Shown: positions 1 to 19,295 of the stretch, one piece after another
Position numbering within the stretch: the stretch's first letter is position 1
Layout of the letters: the number at the start of each line of letters is the position of its first letter
Source of the DNA: Paramacrobiotus metropolitanus
Lineage: Eukaryota; Tardigrada; Eutardigrada; Parachela; Macrobiotidae
NCBI RefSeq assembly: GCF_019649055.1
Contig: NW_026570228.1
Location: 1,550,001-1,614,000, forward strand
Direction of reading: 5' to 3'
Length of the DNA: 64,000 nucleotides
Position numbers and translations under genes: made by a program
The notes under the pieces: generated by a model
What the model saw: only the letters and a program-made list of their open reading frames with translations
The model's database searches: none
What the model was told of the DNA's origin: nothing

Positions 1-1537
1 AGTGTGTATTATTACACAGTTTGTGTACGAGTAGTTTTAAATGTGCTTTGTGCATTTTTAACTTTCTAAATGTGCAAGATTAAAAAACGAGGAATCCAAC
101 GAGAAAAGTTTAGAGGGGTCTGAAAGATTAAAATTTAACTTATAATTTGCATTTTTAATGGAATTTCTTGACATTTCAAGAGAAAATCGTTCGTCAGCTT
201 CGCGCTTCGCGCGAAAAGGATATTATTTCCATCTAAAAGTTCAACAGCGAGGTCACCGCACGTTAATGACGCCAAGAATAAGCTCACTTCCTCTGTTCAA
301 AATACATGGCTGGCATTCTTAAATTTGAATTTAGAGTAATTGTGAGTAGCTTAGAGCAGTTGTCCATACTTTGGTAATGATTTTTTTTCGCATTAAAACT
401 GTGAAAACAAAAGGAATGGCCTTGAAAAATGAGTTATCTAGCGTTTTCCTAACAAAATGGCTCGTCAGCTTCACGCTTCGCTCGAAAATTTTTTTAACCA
501 TCAATAGTCAAATGCTTTTTTAACATACAAAGCATTTCAGTAAAAAAAATGTCTGTGCCCCTAACCAAGCCCCCTTGGGGGCGCCTGGGGGAGTGTGTAG
601 TTTTAAAACTCCACTATTTTAGGCTCTGTTGTGATCAGCCGCCAATAAAAAAATATAAAAAAAATAGCAGATGTTTCTTCGCCTGGACCTTTTCAAATTC
701 AGCGAATAAAACGGTATTTTACCAGTTAGTAACCCAGGGTCATTATGTTGTCGTAAGGTTTTTATTTTGGGAGAGTTTATTATGCCTGGGTCAGTTGATC
801 CATGTTCGGGTAGAATCGTCTTTGAAATAGGTTCGGTTCTATAGGGCTAACAGCGAGCGTTTCGCAAGCTTTATTCGAATTTTATTTTTCCAAGGCAAAG
901 AGAAAACTAGTAATAATAACCGAGTATTATTGGTAATTATAAAAGAACGCGTACGAACGTTACATGCGTGATGCGCAATTGCACATTGTCTACAAAATTG
1001 GTTAAATATCTGTAGCACGATTCACAACATTTTTTAACTGAAATTGGTGAGAGAATGAATTCATATTTTTCACGTATTTAGTCCTGTGCTTGGCACTGCT
1101 TGCATTTGGGTGGGTCAGTTTAAGGTCGTTTAGCAGTACCCTGCTTGCTTTAAATTTCGGCGTACGTGGGTTCTTATTCTTTACATTATGCATTTATTGT
1201 CCCTTCTCGTGCTAACTGGGACAAATTCTTTATTTGCACGTATTTCGTGAGTGATGCTCGCCTTTAAAATTATTGCAAATAAAGTGTACCAATATTGCAT
1301 TTGCATTATATTATGTCTTTTTGCATAATATTCGTGCTCTCCTTAAAGTACGGTAACAACTAACAACAGTGTACCGTTTGTGTACGGTATCTAGTGTACT
1401 GGTTTTAAGAAAAACTAGCGTCGTTGCAATTCATCGCATTACAATACTTTCTGAAGTTTCGTAATATAAATTTAATATTGCAACATCACAAGTTACTCGT
1501 ACAATATCCTCGTATCATTTTTTGCTTTTGCCTTTAG
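1..1537. other. Gene-free left flank
   Basis: AT-rich sequence with homopolymer runs. The longest open frame (549-830, +) has no recognisable domain and non-coding-like composition. An upstream exon of the F-box gene that follows could be hidden here, because that gene opens directly after an AG at 1536-1537, but none could be identified. Confidence 0.5.
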
Positions 1538-2751
1538 CCCAAGGTTTGGGCAGCTTATTTGGGGACCCATTTTCTAAATCGATCCGGGAAGGTCACTAAT
1601 AAAAATACGGTCGTTTGCTTGCGGTTACTTATACGTGGCGTCACTGGTTGTGTTCTGCAGACCGTCATAGCTAGCCTCCAGTTCCACCTGCTGTGCGGTC
1701 AGCCATTGCCGGATAAACGAGCTGACTACAGTCGGCTTCCGGTAGAATTATGGATGGAAGTGATTTCCCATTTGGACACACTGCAGCAGACGGCGCTGCG
1801 CGCCGTCTCGGCAGCATGGAACGACATCATCGTCTCGCAGAAATATTCGCTAACGGCCACGCTTAGCATAACCAGTCGGAAGGGTGGCACTCGTCGCCCG
1901 CGCTTCCTTCTCTCGGCGGTCATCTACAAATGTCTGCGCCCCCACACCCGAAACCTTCTCGTGGTTGACCGCCATAATTATTTTGATATGGAGGATATTC
2001 TGGCGATGCTGGGCATGATCAACTACATGGCGGAGCTGTATCCTGGGATCCGACTGCCGACGGTGTCTTTGAGGGGTATGACGCTGCGTCTGTGGATCCA
2101 CAGCGAGTCAGATTCCATCAACCGGGGAGTGTGTATGGTGGACCGGAGGAGTGGGTCCATGGCGGAGATTGGCCACCGGTATTGTCGCCTGCAGAATTTT
2201 GTGGGTGTTTGCCGAAGTCTGCCGGGTGACGTGCTCAGCATGACGAACTGCGACGTTGAGTTGTGTAGCCAGGAGATAAACCAGCAGATGTCTGTTTATC
2301 AATGAAATTTCCGGAAGCGCGGATCAGCCTGGAGGGCCGACGTTTCGGCTGCGCTCTGTGGGATGCGCTGGAGGCGGCGCTGGCTGTGCCGCCGGCGGCG
2401 CAGCTTGCCTGGTTGTCGCTGCATGTAGCTGGGCTGTCCCAGCCGCCGATAGAGCCGCCGATAGGTGAAAAAAGGGAGATCCTGTGGGTGTGCCAGGTAG
2501 AAATTTGTTCCAGGGAATTTTGTTCAGTTGTAAATAGTTTCCCGGCTTATAACGTTAACAACCGATGATAACCCTACCGATGAAAGTGAATTGACGTTGC
2601 TTTGCAGATAGTGAGTTCGGTGCAGACGGCAGATCCACGTCCGGGGTCGCATTACCACGGAAAAGAATGGTTCGAGGCTATCCTGGGAGATCTGCAGTTA
2701 GAGAAACTATCGCGCATGTCCCTGCATTTTCTCGCGCAAATTAGATCTTAA
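1538..2751 (+). CDS. F-box-type protein, frame-broken, 5' end unresolved
   Basis: An open frame runs from an acceptor-like AG at 1536-1537 to a TGA at 2303-2305. It contains an F-box-like segment near 1735-1830 (LPVELWMEVISHL, then a conserved tryptophan in SAAWNDI). F-box proteins recruit substrates to SCF ubiquitin ligases through Skp1. The coding signal continues in another frame from 2302 to 2496, then through a GT-AG intron (2497-2607) to a second exon 2608-2751 ending in TAA, in frame across the splice. The two halves overlap at ATGA (2302-2305) and differ by one base in phase. The likely reading is therefore one gene carrying a one-base indel, real or from assembly; two separate overlapping genes are less likely. 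No convincing ATG precedes the F-box, so a 5' exon is missing from this model. It is not closely similar to the F-box array at 17.5-25 kb. Confidence 0.55.
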
Positions 2752-3752
2752 AGCGCGCACACAAGGACGATGACATTGACAACATATGATGAATAAGGTC
2801 ACAACGCTCAACGATCGGTGAACAGTTTCATTTTTGTTGTGATTAACTTTTAACATGAGCTGGTTTGCATCATTTGTTAACAGTATTTATGTTTTTCATT
2901 TCTGAGCTTTGTTATGATAATTAATTATAATCCTGTAGTTACAATTTTAGATATTTCTTTGTACTTAGGAAGGAAGTACAGTAATTTGTAAGCTTCTCAG
3001 CAGCAGCGATCATTGCATTTCACTGGAATTTTCGAAGTTACGTAATTTGGAAATGTACAGTACAGTTGGAATTTTCTTCGTCAGTGACTTTTGTTGGAGG
3101 TACAACGAGAAAACGCGGCATCGGTGGCTGGTACAATGGAAGGAACGAAAAAGTTTAATGAGTGCAATGTTTAGCTTTGGTTTGTCTTCTTTGAGACCGC
3201 ATCGTTTTAAAACGAATAAAAACTAGTACAGTACTTAATGAGAACTCTTCTACAAGGTATTTAACTTCAATAAGTGTACACAGTAGTTCAGAGATGAATG
3301 AACTGGGTAATATCTATATATTAATTTTGCCTGTTGAACCATAATCGATTCCAGCGCATTATGTTCCGTTGTATACAATCAAGCTCCGCTACCAGAAATA
3401 CAAATTTTCGTAAAGCCTGAGTATCGCTTATAAGGCTTGCCTTTCACTAACTTTAATACCTGCTAGTCAGAAACCGAACATCAAAATCATAAAACAAACC
3501 CTTTAAAAACAATTAAACAAACGATTACAGAATATACACATCACGGTACGCGTATACATCACGCCTTAAACAGGAATCATTAAAAATCTGTAAAAACGGC
3601 CTACCAAAATAAAAACACGGAATCTCGACTAGGAAACCACCAGATCTCTCTTTTCCGCTTTAAACATGAACCGGGAAAACATTGCACAGATCTGGGCCGT
3701 TCAACCGGGGAACGAATACACCACAAAAGGAACGCATTCATAGGATACACAT
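2752..3752. other. Gene-free interval
   Basis: About 1 kb of AT-rich intergenic sequence between the convergent F-box gene and the SLC7 transporter, holding both 3' flanks. I see no coding, RNA or repeat signal. Confidence 0.5.
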
Positions 3753-6700
3753 TCACTGGGGCAAGGGACTCGGCTGGCCGGCACCGGGACTCTTCATGCC
3801 GTCAATTTGCGGCCGATGGATGGTGCCGTTGAGGGACAGCGCGTCGTCATCCCCGCTCACCACCATCATCGTGCCGTAGTCCAGGATCTTGTTCTCCTTA
3901 CTGTGCCGGATACCGTAGCCAAAATACACCAACAGACCTGCAATTTCGTACACATAAAATAAAATAACGGAGTTCTTAACTTTCCTTTTCGTATAAAATT
4001 TTTGTATCTACTAGGCACACGCTATCTTATGTACGTCTTCTTCACCATTAAGCATGAGAGTACCACCGAAGCAACACCAAACAGTATTTATTTTTATTAA
4101 AATATGACAGCGGTTAAAATGAAATGATCGCGAGAACATTAATACAACAAACTGTGCAAACTGCGCGTTAAAGAAGGATTATCACAGTGTCCAGAATCCA
4201 GATCGGTAATTCACATCGACAAAAACTTTTCAAAAAGCAGTACTTTGGCTAGAAAATTGCACACATTATGCAGTGAAATTCAACCCGAACACAAGTTTAT
4301 TAAACCTGAGTACGGAAATATACGGCATACAGAAAGTACTGCCAATTTGCCAAATAAAGCATATGCCGATGTACTACAATGCTAACTGGATTACAGTACA
4401 ATCAGAAACGGGACTGCATATACGAGTAGAATGCACTACAATTACTCAGTTCATTGCGTGCGCCCATCCAGCAACCCGGCTTACCAATGACCATCCATAT
4501 AAAAAAGCGAAGCCAGGTCATATTTGTCAGGTTGGTCATGAGTACGACGTTGCAGAAAATGGACAAAGCCGGCGTGAAAGGTACAAAAGGAACCTGTAAA
4601 TGAATAACGAATTGCAGCACGCTTCCCTTATAATCTGCATTCCAAATCTACGCTTCCTACGGAAAATCTTAGCATGTCTCCTTAATAATACTGCGTTCCG
4701 TAACAATAAAATCATGAACTGCCCACACTTAAGAACTCGAAAACCTGCAAATTATCGGCATCAGTTTCCCCTCAGAAGCAGAGGTTTTCCGTGCACTTTT
4801 TAAACCATCAGTCTGACAATCTTTCCTAAGGAAGCACATTTTTAACCAAGTTATACTACATAATTGATTGCACTGAATAATTTATCTGTGTAACAAAACA
4901 GCGGAATGATAAATACAGTAACTGATTTATAATACCTGAAAGCTCAAGTTGAGATCGCTCTGTCGATGGACAATAATCAACCCGAAACTCAGCACCAATC
5001 CAATCCCGAAGACAATGGCCATGATGACCATCCACCACGTCCCGCGCTGCAGCTGTCCCAGCCCGTGCACCAGCGTCGAGCAGAAGGCCCCGGTGAAGAT
5101 GGCCATCAGCACCACGCCCACCACCACCGCCACGCCCGGACGCAATTTGGACAGGAAGGTCATATAGCTAAACGCCGGCTTCAGCGTCCCGGCCATCTTC
5201 TGCTTCTCCTCGGCCACCGTGGACGGCGGCATCCCGGCCTCCTCCGCCGTGGGCGTGATGCTCCCGTAGTTCTTCTCCTCACTGATAAAATCCACTTTGG
5301 GCTGATAGTGCAGGATGATGGTGCTGGCGGCGACGATGGTGAAGGCCAGCAGCGTGCCGACACTGAGGAACTCCACTAGGACGTGCAGTTCCATGAGGAG
5401 GGCGAAGATGGCGCTGATGGTGCCGAAGACGATGACGGCGTTCAGCGGGACCTGGGTGCGAGCGTTCAGACGGGAGAAGAACTCGAAGAGCAGCCCGTCG
5501 CAGGCCATAGCGTAACAGCAGCGTGATAACGCGTATACACTCCCGACCTGTTGCAGGTTCAACGAGAATGGTTAATACACTTAAGCAGAGGACATATCAG
5601 CAGTGTTTAATTATTTAGATCATCTTTTATTAATAAATTTCCCGAGAAAAGCTGCCCAGACACTTTACACTGCGCCGGTATGCGATGATATTTGTAATAA
5701 ACTAAAGCAAATGATTCTACTTTTTCAGTTGTTAGAACAGAAATACTTTCGCACCCTGGCACGCTCATTCCAGAATTCTAGATTCACCAAAATCTACCGC
5801 TAACAAAAAAACGTGAGAAGATGGGCATAATGCAATGCAGTTAAATCAACATATCGTACGACTGTAATCTCGATTAAGTCATTAAGAACCGTATACCACT
5901 ACATGTAACTGCCACTGTACTACGAAATAGTATATACCGGATATGCAGTGGAGTAGGGAACGTGTGTGTCAAGTTGTCAACAACTATCAAGTTTTGGCAG
6001 TTGCAAAGAGTCCTTCCAATTTACTTTACGAGTTTAGCTCCTGTTATGATTTACAATCACACATGATTATGCTGTTCACCTTCATGATTCTTAAGCGCGT
6101 TCCTCGTAATAAAACACACCAGGCAGAAAATTAAATCAGCCGATACATGCCACACGCAAAATTCTGCCGGCATTCTCACCATCTGCTTTTAACAGCGTGC
6201 TCGTCCTTACCAGTGATGTCGTCATGCCGGACAGCGCTCCAATAGCCACCAAGTATTTGGCCCAGGTGAGATCGTGCTGCGCGAACGCATCCGGGAGCGC
6301 GGCATCGGCGTTGATTTTGAAGTAAGGGACCATCAGCGTCAGGGCTGCAATCAACATCAACCATCACACACATACACACGCACGTCATCTGGCGCATGAT
6401 CAACGGAAGTGGGGTTTATACGAGATGGCGCGCAGCTACAGTTGCCGTCCGCGGATCAATGACACAAGTAGAAATGAAGTATCCCAACAACATGCAACAA
6501 GCAGCATCTGTTGGCGACAAAGAACCGGCACCGGGCCGCCACTCACCAGCTGCCACTCCGACGTAAGACAGGGTAACGATGCTCATTGACGCTAGGGTCG
6601 CGATGGGGATCGATCGCTGTGGATCGATGCTTTCTTCGCCTGCGGTTGTACAGCAAATTTAAATAAGCAACTGGATAAGAGCCATGGCAAATAAAAAAAT

Positions 6701-9700
6701 TATGCGAACTACGTACAGGTTGCTTCCACAACTACAACTTGGCTTCACCATAGAATCAAAAACAAATTTTTTATTCTATCAAAACTAATTCTACATCCAC
6801 AAAAATCTACCTCTTAATAAACAGACATCAATGCTAGAAAGTGCACACCTCGTACAATGCAACGGATCTAACAATGCCATACATAAGGCTGTCATAAGCC
6901 ATCATCTACTACATAGCACAGCAGCGGCTACATCAGTCTACATTAATTTTGTTACTTACCATCATTCGCTCATACAACAATCAGAAACAGGTGTTCAAAA
7001 TTATTTTCCTCCAAACTAAAGTAAAACACGTGGAAAAAATGGAATAATTTAAATTATTTAAAAGGAACTTCCCGGTAAAATGAAGGTATTTTTCAAGAAT
7101 AATTTAATGAAGCCTCGCAAAACGCAAAAGCACAAAAAAGACTAATAATACCGCAGTTAAGAGATACAGCCTTCCCAAACACTATGCACATAAATATTCA
7201 TTGTTGACCTTTCCGTACGTCGGTTCCCACCTACCGGCAGTGGCAATAGAATCAAATCCAATAAATGCAAAGAAGCAGATGGCTGCGCCCCGCAGCACTC
7301 CCTACGGAATGGGAGAAAGCAACATTTTAGAGCGTTTTTGATCATGCACCAGAGAATTGATATGCAGCCAACAAGTATGCAAATGTTACCGCGAAGCCCA
7401 TCGGCATGAAGCCATACGCCGTCCAGTTGTTACTGTCAGCTAATGTGAAACCGAACACTGTAAAACACATTAAATAAACACGATTAACCCGGCTATATCA
7501 GTCCCATCGATCCACCTTATATACGTGTGCCACTAACGTCAAACATTTTGACAGGCTGTTATTACATGGCACAATTAAAATGTTTAACCGCTGCAACACC
7601 AACAACAAGCCGATATGTATCCCACCAAGGCCAATAAAAGCAGAGAAGCGTGAATTACACTCCGTTGCAGATACGCTATTGAAATGTGTTTGATACTAAA
7701 TGCTATACTGAAATTTCGCTGCAATCGTTTTGAAAACTACAGCAAAACATAGATAACAAAAAATCCTGGCAATATTTTCCTTCAATCAAAACGAATTCGC
7801 TAAAATGAGTAGACTCTGTTACAAACATAAACAAAAAGCAATCCGACAAAACCTACGCAATCAGAATTTTCTTAAATCACATGACATTAAATTTCCCGTA
7901 AATAGATGCTTCTACAAACTGAAGCGTTTGCATAAAATTATATACGCCCAAAAATGCAGAATAATAAGTTTTAATGCAATTAAATTAGCTTTAAAATTAC
8001 GGAAATTACTGAATTTGTTATTAGTTAATAAGCTCGCACGATATTCACAAAAGGAAATAAAATACACATCGCATATTTTTGACACAAACGATTAACTTCT
8101 ATGGCGAGTACTTCGAAGAAAGAACGTTTTTTCCCTATTTCGCGAAACCGGCAATCGGAAGCGCATTTGACATGTTCTTCCACAATATCGCTTCCGATTC
8201 GCCATGGCCAGTCATTAACAGCTTATGCGCCGCTTCCCCGTTTCGACTCCGCTTGACTGCACGATCTGCCATGCAGACCCGACTTACCGATGACGAAGAG
8301 TATAACCATCAAGTTCACCAGGGTGAAGACATTGTTCAGTCGGGCTGAAAAACATTCCCTAATGAATAATTGATGTTGCCGGATGATAACGGCACAACAT
8401 ATACATCATATCGTCCGTCTGTTACCGGAATGTTTGACGCCGATGGCGACGGCAATACAGGCCACCATGCACACCGCAAAGGCCACAAAGTCGGGATAGA
8501 TCTGGCCGACTAAGGGAACGCGCACCACCCCGACGGTCCGCAGTGTGGAGTTGCGGATGGCGCCGTCCAGCATGGAATCCACGTAGCCGCCCCATGCGCG
8601 CGCTACACTGGCCGCGCCTGTAAATAAAATAAATAAAGCAAAAAATTTATAGATAATTTATTGATTGGTTAACTGCAGATAAATTATAGCGCCATAAAAA
8701 AGCAACAATTTCTCCAAAAATTATTAACCACCCACGTGTAATTCTGGCAAATCTATTACTTATAAGCACGCGCTTAATCAGTCACAGGTTGCGCTAAGTA
8801 ATTCAACTTTTTCAAAATAAGGCGCAGAACAGAGCGATAATTTTTTTAAAATATGCATCCTACATTTTCTGACATAATAATATTTTTTTGCTAAGCTGGC
8901 AAGTTCAGTTCTGTCTTGTTTAGCAAAAACGATTAAAATATTCTCGATGGGAATTTTTTTTCAGCAGATAATTTCCTCTAATTGCCGTCTATTCCCAAGT
9001 GATGCGACTTGACTTACCGATCATATTCTCCAGCACCATCTGCCAGGCAATGACGAAGCCGACGAATTCTCCCATAGTGACCTTCAACGAACAGAATAAC
9101 GTCAGCGGAAATGCTAACCAGACCAAGCGGCAACGGACATACGTAGCCAAATAAATATGCTGATCCGGTTTTCGGTATCCGGGCCGCGAATTCCGCATAG
9201 CACAACGACGACAAGAGCGCCACGAAACCGGCAATCAGCAGCGATATGACGATTGCCGGACCGGCGTTATCCTTGGCCACCGTTCCTGTGCCGATCAACC
9301 TTTTTAATTTTGGTTTTGCAAACCTGTTATTGCATATTATCTCTACTCTTAATATCCCAAAAAATTTCCGTGCGCACGCCAATCGCGCGTTCATAATCTA
9401 TACTTCTAATTCGGTTTATTTCTTTTACTTTCTGTTACCTATGATTTGCAAGTGCAAAGCATGCGTGACGAAAGCACACAATCATAAAGTTTTATAGACC
9501 AATACAAACCACCGTTTTTTTTTATTTGAAGATAATTATGAGCTAGAGTACGTTATTTCTCGTATAATTACTTCACTTCACAATTCAAACAAAAGCAATG
9601 ATCAACGTAACAAATTCTCGCCGATGCTAAAATTAATTCTATTAATTTTGCTAAAAGAGGTTTTTATAACATAGAGGTCCTGCTTATAATTTCTGCCAAA

Positions 9701-10285
9701 TTTAAAATTAAGATTTAAGAATTAAAAAAGTTCCGTTCGCTCTTGCACGCGTACAACACAAATACAAATGCCAAAAAGCTAAAAATAACACCAAGCTATG
9801 TACAGTGTACACGTACAGTTTTTACAATTCGGTTTGTTGCAGGATATGTTTTTTTTGCGATACTGCCCATTGAAAAATAAGCGGAAGACAATTTTGAAAA
9901 AATTTAAATAACCCAATGAACAAACGACAGTATTTTCACAAAACCGAAAGATAGCCTTTGCTCACAACTAGCATTAAATCCGTAATTAATTCTCTCCCTA
10001 ATAAAATCTGATTACAAAAATTTCCATAATTAATTTCCTTTCCCCGTCGCCCACGCCACACCCAGGATAGAAATTCCCTAAAAATAGCCCACTAACGGAC
10101 TTACCACTCAGCACATAAATCCCCCCGCCGATCATCTGGCCCACACCGAACAACATGAGATCCCACGTGCCCAGACAACGCTGCAGCGGGGTCTCCATAA
10201 CATCGCCGCTGATGCGCTTCTTACGCGTCAACTTCCCCGCAAACTCCCCCAGCCAGCGGGCCACCTTCTTCCCCGTCTCCCCCAT
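3753..10285 (-). CDS. Cationic amino acid transporter, SLC7 (CAT) family
   Basis: Twelve exons (minus strand) are 10105-10285, 9143-9285, 9018-9081, 8426-8617, 8288-8344, 7390-7457, 7235-7301, 6547-6639, 6211-6344, 4936-5547, 4485-4593 and 3753-3937. All junctions are GT-AG and phase-compatible, giving 634 residues, close to the ~620-660 usual for CAT proteins. Family signatures read in order: [13 protein letters not shown] and [14 protein letters not shown] at the first membrane span, [63 protein letters not shown], and [11 protein letters not shown] near the C-terminus. About 14 hydrophobic spans are expected. The family carries arginine, lysine and ornithine across the plasma membrane. The start at ATG 10285 is chosen because it immediately precedes the conserved basic N-terminus. 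An upstream in-frame GTG is not used. The shortest intron is 61 bp. It is transcribed divergently from SEC23. Confidence 0.95.
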
Positions 10286-11328
10286 GACGAATCCGCCAAA
10301 CACCGCCGGAATATACTGCACCAGCTGTTAGCCCCCCGAAATGCACACGCCTCAATCACAGATCCACATATACAATCTGCGCATATGTAGCCTGATCTCA
10401 TTAGGCGACTTGTTGTGCCGTCGCGCGTCTACAAGTGTTTCCTCTGACAAATGACAGCCAGCACACAGCGCACACACGTTATGCGCACTCTCTCCCGATG
10501 CAAATGCCAGCGGCTGATCTTATCCCATATCGATCGATCGGAAGGGGTTGGGCCATTCCCTTGTCCGCGGGAGGAAACGCGATCTTTGTCAACCAATCCA
10601 TCCAGTTTTTAAACAATCCATACCAGCCGTTTGGTAAATAAACGTCCTGTTTGTATCAAACGATGGGAAGAAGGATAGAAATCCAATGAATTTGAACGCT
10701 GATTACAAGGTCTGCTGTATGCTAATGTAGACGGTAAAGAAAACGGTAATGTATGCAAGCGCGCATTGGCTCAGCGAGGAAAAAACATCCGCGCGGTGAG
10801 AAACCTGTTGTTTCTGACCTTCATGCTCTGCTTTTCGCGTTGTGAGCGAGCCAGTTGTGAAAAAGAAACAAAGTAATCAGCGATTACCACTCATGCGTCA
10901 CAGCGCGTCGCACTGCAAACCGGAACCGGGGTGATTCATCGCGTCGCAGACAAATTCCCTGTACCGCCGGTTCTTATCAATACAGAAAACAGCGCAGTCC
11001 GTGTTGGCTCCCTGTTTCGTGCGGTCGGTCCGTTCACCGTACATCGGCACAACCGCTGACCAATCACAGCCGCGCATCTGTTTCCGGTACGCACCATACG
11101 AACCGCCCCCTGCCTTCACTGTTCGCATGACGTGGAAGTGCAGAGCATCTTCTGCTGCACGGAAATTCACAGGAATTTCCAGCTTCTTTTCAAAAAAATC
11201 GTTTCCAACATCCCCGGATTTTATTGTGATACTTATACCTTGATACACAAACTACCAACTGTGATTATCATTTTCCGAAGAGCGTGATCCGTGTTGCGGC
11301 CTCCGTGTGCGGACGCATCACTCTCAAA
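10286..11328. promoter_or_regulatory. Divergent intergenic region between SLC7 gene and SEC23
   Basis: The transporter and SEC23 start 1,043 bp apart on opposite strands, so both promoters must lie here. No clear TATA or CCAAT pair is visible. About 350 bp of the region (10898-11248) has a GC-rich, coding-like open frame on the minus strand, listed separately. Confidence 0.4.
10898..11248 (-). CDS. Possible unrecognised small gene or exon
   Basis: An uninterrupted minus-strand frame of 116 codons ends in TGA at 10898. Its codon choice looks coding-like: frequent GAA, AAG, CTG, GAC and TAC, with few rare runs. The visible start is only GTG; the first internal ATG opens [16 protein letters not shown]. 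The C-terminal half has four cysteines (CAVFC, FVCDAM, LQCDAL). An AG precedes the frame and a GTATAAG donor-like site lies nearby, so it could be an internal exon. I do not recognise the family. It lies inside the shared SLC7/SEC23 upstream region, so it may also be a chance frame in a GC-rich promoter. Confidence 0.3.
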   Translation of the reverse strand: MYQGISITIKSGDVGNDFFEKKLEIPVNFRAAEDALHFHVMRTVKAGGGSYGAYRKQMRGCDWSAVVPMYGERTDRTKQGANTDCAVFCIDKNRRYREFVCDAMNHPGSGLQCDAL

Positions 11329-16839
<5,511 letters not shown>

Positions 16840-17547
16840 CATTGATTTTTTGAAAGGGATAAATTATTTCTGCCTGTGTCGTTAACGTTGAATGTGTTGG
16901 GTAATTCTTTGTCGGTTTGTGTTTTCTGCTTTTCATAACGGTGCGGTTTTACTGTATAGCTGGAAGCTCGTGGCATTTTTTCGTTGACGGTTTTGAAGGT
17001 GCGAGCGCTGATCACGGGATGTTAGAAAATGGTTTATTTTGATGGATTTTAGCCTTCGTTAATCTTAATACGATGAAAAACGGTGTTAATTAAAATATTT
17101 ATTCTCCTGGACGAAAAATGCTTCCTGCTGGTTCCTGCCTACAGAAGAGATTCGCATAAAAACAGGTTTTTCCATTACGCTTCTTTCGTCAAGTTTATTT
17201 CTTTGGTCCCGCAGTTATCATGCAAAATGTCTCCGTGCAAAAAAATACAATACGTAGAGACCAAAAGCAACAAGAGATTAAATTCAACAAGATCCAACAA
17301 CCTGTCTGAACAAGCATAAACGGCAACGAAAAATTCAACAATGAATTTAACAGCGTATAATTACTAATAACTATATCGGCAGTTATTCGTAAATCGTAAT
17401 TTTCTCAGTAAAGATTCACACAGTAATCACTAAAATATCAAGATATGCTGCAGTATTAAAATACTTAATAAAAAATAAAACACTAAAAATAAAATGTCCT
17501 GAACTGGAAATATCCAAAATAAGGAACATCAGCAAGCCGAATTCTTC
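16840..17547. other. Gene-free interval between convergent genes
   Basis: 3' flanks of SEC23 (+) and array copy 1 (-). AT-rich, with no coding or RNA signal seen. Confidence 0.5.
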
Positions 17548-19295
17548 CTAAACAGGATCACCGCACTGTACGAAGTTCTCGTCCGTCTCCCATGACACAC
17601 CCACCACTCCGCTCACCAGCGAACCGTCCATCTTTAAACCCTTGCAATCGAAATACTTCAGCGACGCTCGCAGCCCACCGGCATCCTTCAGCATCACTTT
17701 GTCGCACACTCGTCTAAACGCTTCATTTAAACGCACTCCACGGGATGCCGACCAACGCAGAATATCCTCATCCGCTACGACGAAATTCTTCAAAAAAATA
17801 ACCGAGATTTTCAAATTCATGGCCACGAGCATGGTGGGCAGGGTGCGCAGTGGGGCGGGGGTTGCGTTTCCGGTGACGAAGAGGATGTGCGTGGCACTGC
17901 TGACCATCTTGAGCATTAACTTGGCTAGCTTGATCTCGCCGCCGTCGATGCAGTCGATGACGCGGGACGATGCCGGCTGGGAGGATAAGGTGTCGTTCCA
18001 CAATTTACAGGCGCGACGCGAACGGAGGTTGTCCTCCGCGGTGAGATAATCGTTGAAAATGTAAATGAGGATGTCCGAGGGGATGCCGGTTATGGATAAT
18101 TCGGTGGACATTTCGAGTTTCACTTCCGGAGATTGTGATCTGGCGTTTTTGGACGGGGAAGTTGTCGACAGGAACATCCGGTGGCGAAGCTCGCGATCGG
18201 ATGCATCTATCCATTCCTTGATACGGCGCAGGTGGAGTTCCTAAAACATGGTAGAAAAATTCAATAAAAAATGCTAAACAAAATGCACGGGCGTCTTCTG
18301 TTTGCGGCTCCTGCCACTAATTTTATTTGTACTAAATACACTAAAAACTCTATAATTGACGTACGTAAAGTACCATACAGTAGTACCAGCAATATTACCC
18401 GTAGTACATAAAAACACACATAAAAATTAAGTATGAGTACTGTAATTACGAAAAAATACACCTATTCGCAATAAATCAGATACTAAGTAAAAACGACAAA
18501 GCAAACCATTCTTTTACGGTGTTTTTATCGCATTCCCATTAGTGGTTAGGAATAACTTAGGAAAAGATACAGAGAAAACACTTTCAAAGCAATTACGATT
18601 TTGAATTTTCGCAGAATTATTCTGTAAGTCATTTACGTTAACTTACGCAGTCAGACGTCTCCATAGGCTCATACTGCGCAGGCATATAATATACCAGCCA
18701 CTGATGCTCATCCTCATCGTCAAACCATCCGCCCAACGTCCCACTCTTGCGATTCCACAGCGGCCAGAACTCTTTCCGATACGTCACCACGCGCAAATCC
18801 TCATCGCGCGGCAGCATCACCCAGCATTTCTCAAAGGCTGGGTTCTTCTCCAGGGGGTACGGGGCGCGAAAGTGCGCAGGCGCGCCACACTGATCACCTC
18901 CCGTACCCCTGACCCCCCAAATTGTCCAACTCCACATAGGCGCACACTCGCGGATCGCCAGCCAGTACAGTCGCAGAATGCCAGCACCACGGATCCTGTG
19001 GGGAAGACTGATACAGCATCATGACACGACTGCCCATGGCGAACTGGGTATGGACGCATTCCAGGCAGCGTGCGATGGGGATGACGGTGGCGGGGTAGGG
19101 ATGGCCGCAGTTCAGTACGCACTGCAGACCTTCATCACGGGAGGGGATGACATCGGAGATGGTGGCATGGCGCAGCTGATCGTGGTCATCGATATAGTCA
19201 ACAGACCCGTAGCGCCACGGTCCAAACATGCTGGTGATCGGGCTGTGGGTACAGCGTGGTAAAGCGTGGCTGTCCTCGAGGATAGGCTTGACGCA
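17548..19295 (-). CDS. Tudor-like/F-box array copy 1
   Basis: Two main exons on the minus strand. Exon 18647-19295 encodes a domain of ~190 residues; exon 17548-18240 (231 codons) encodes an F-box (IPSDILIYIFNDYLTAEDNL, then RACKLWN) and a variable C-terminal region. The splice GACTGC|GTAAGT to AG|GAACTC is in phase, giving SDC-ELHLRRIKEW. The upstream domain contains GHPYPATVIPIARCLECVHT, VGSRVMMLYQSSPQDPW, ATVLAG and RKEFWPLWNRKSGTLGGWF; spacing resembles a Tudor/Agenet-type barrel, which is inference. Compared with copy 2, this exon has two extra bases around 18925 and lacks one base around 18857, so its frame is broken although the F-box exon is intact. An acceptor at 19296 implies an upstream exon. 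A short ATG exon at 19491-19514 (MAGDSSSS) would join in phase but is weakly supported. Convergent with SEC23. Confidence 0.6.

Noticed and set aside
4949-5515. Plus-strand frames over the large SLC7 exon
   Set aside because: Antisense shadows of a strongly conserved transporter exon.
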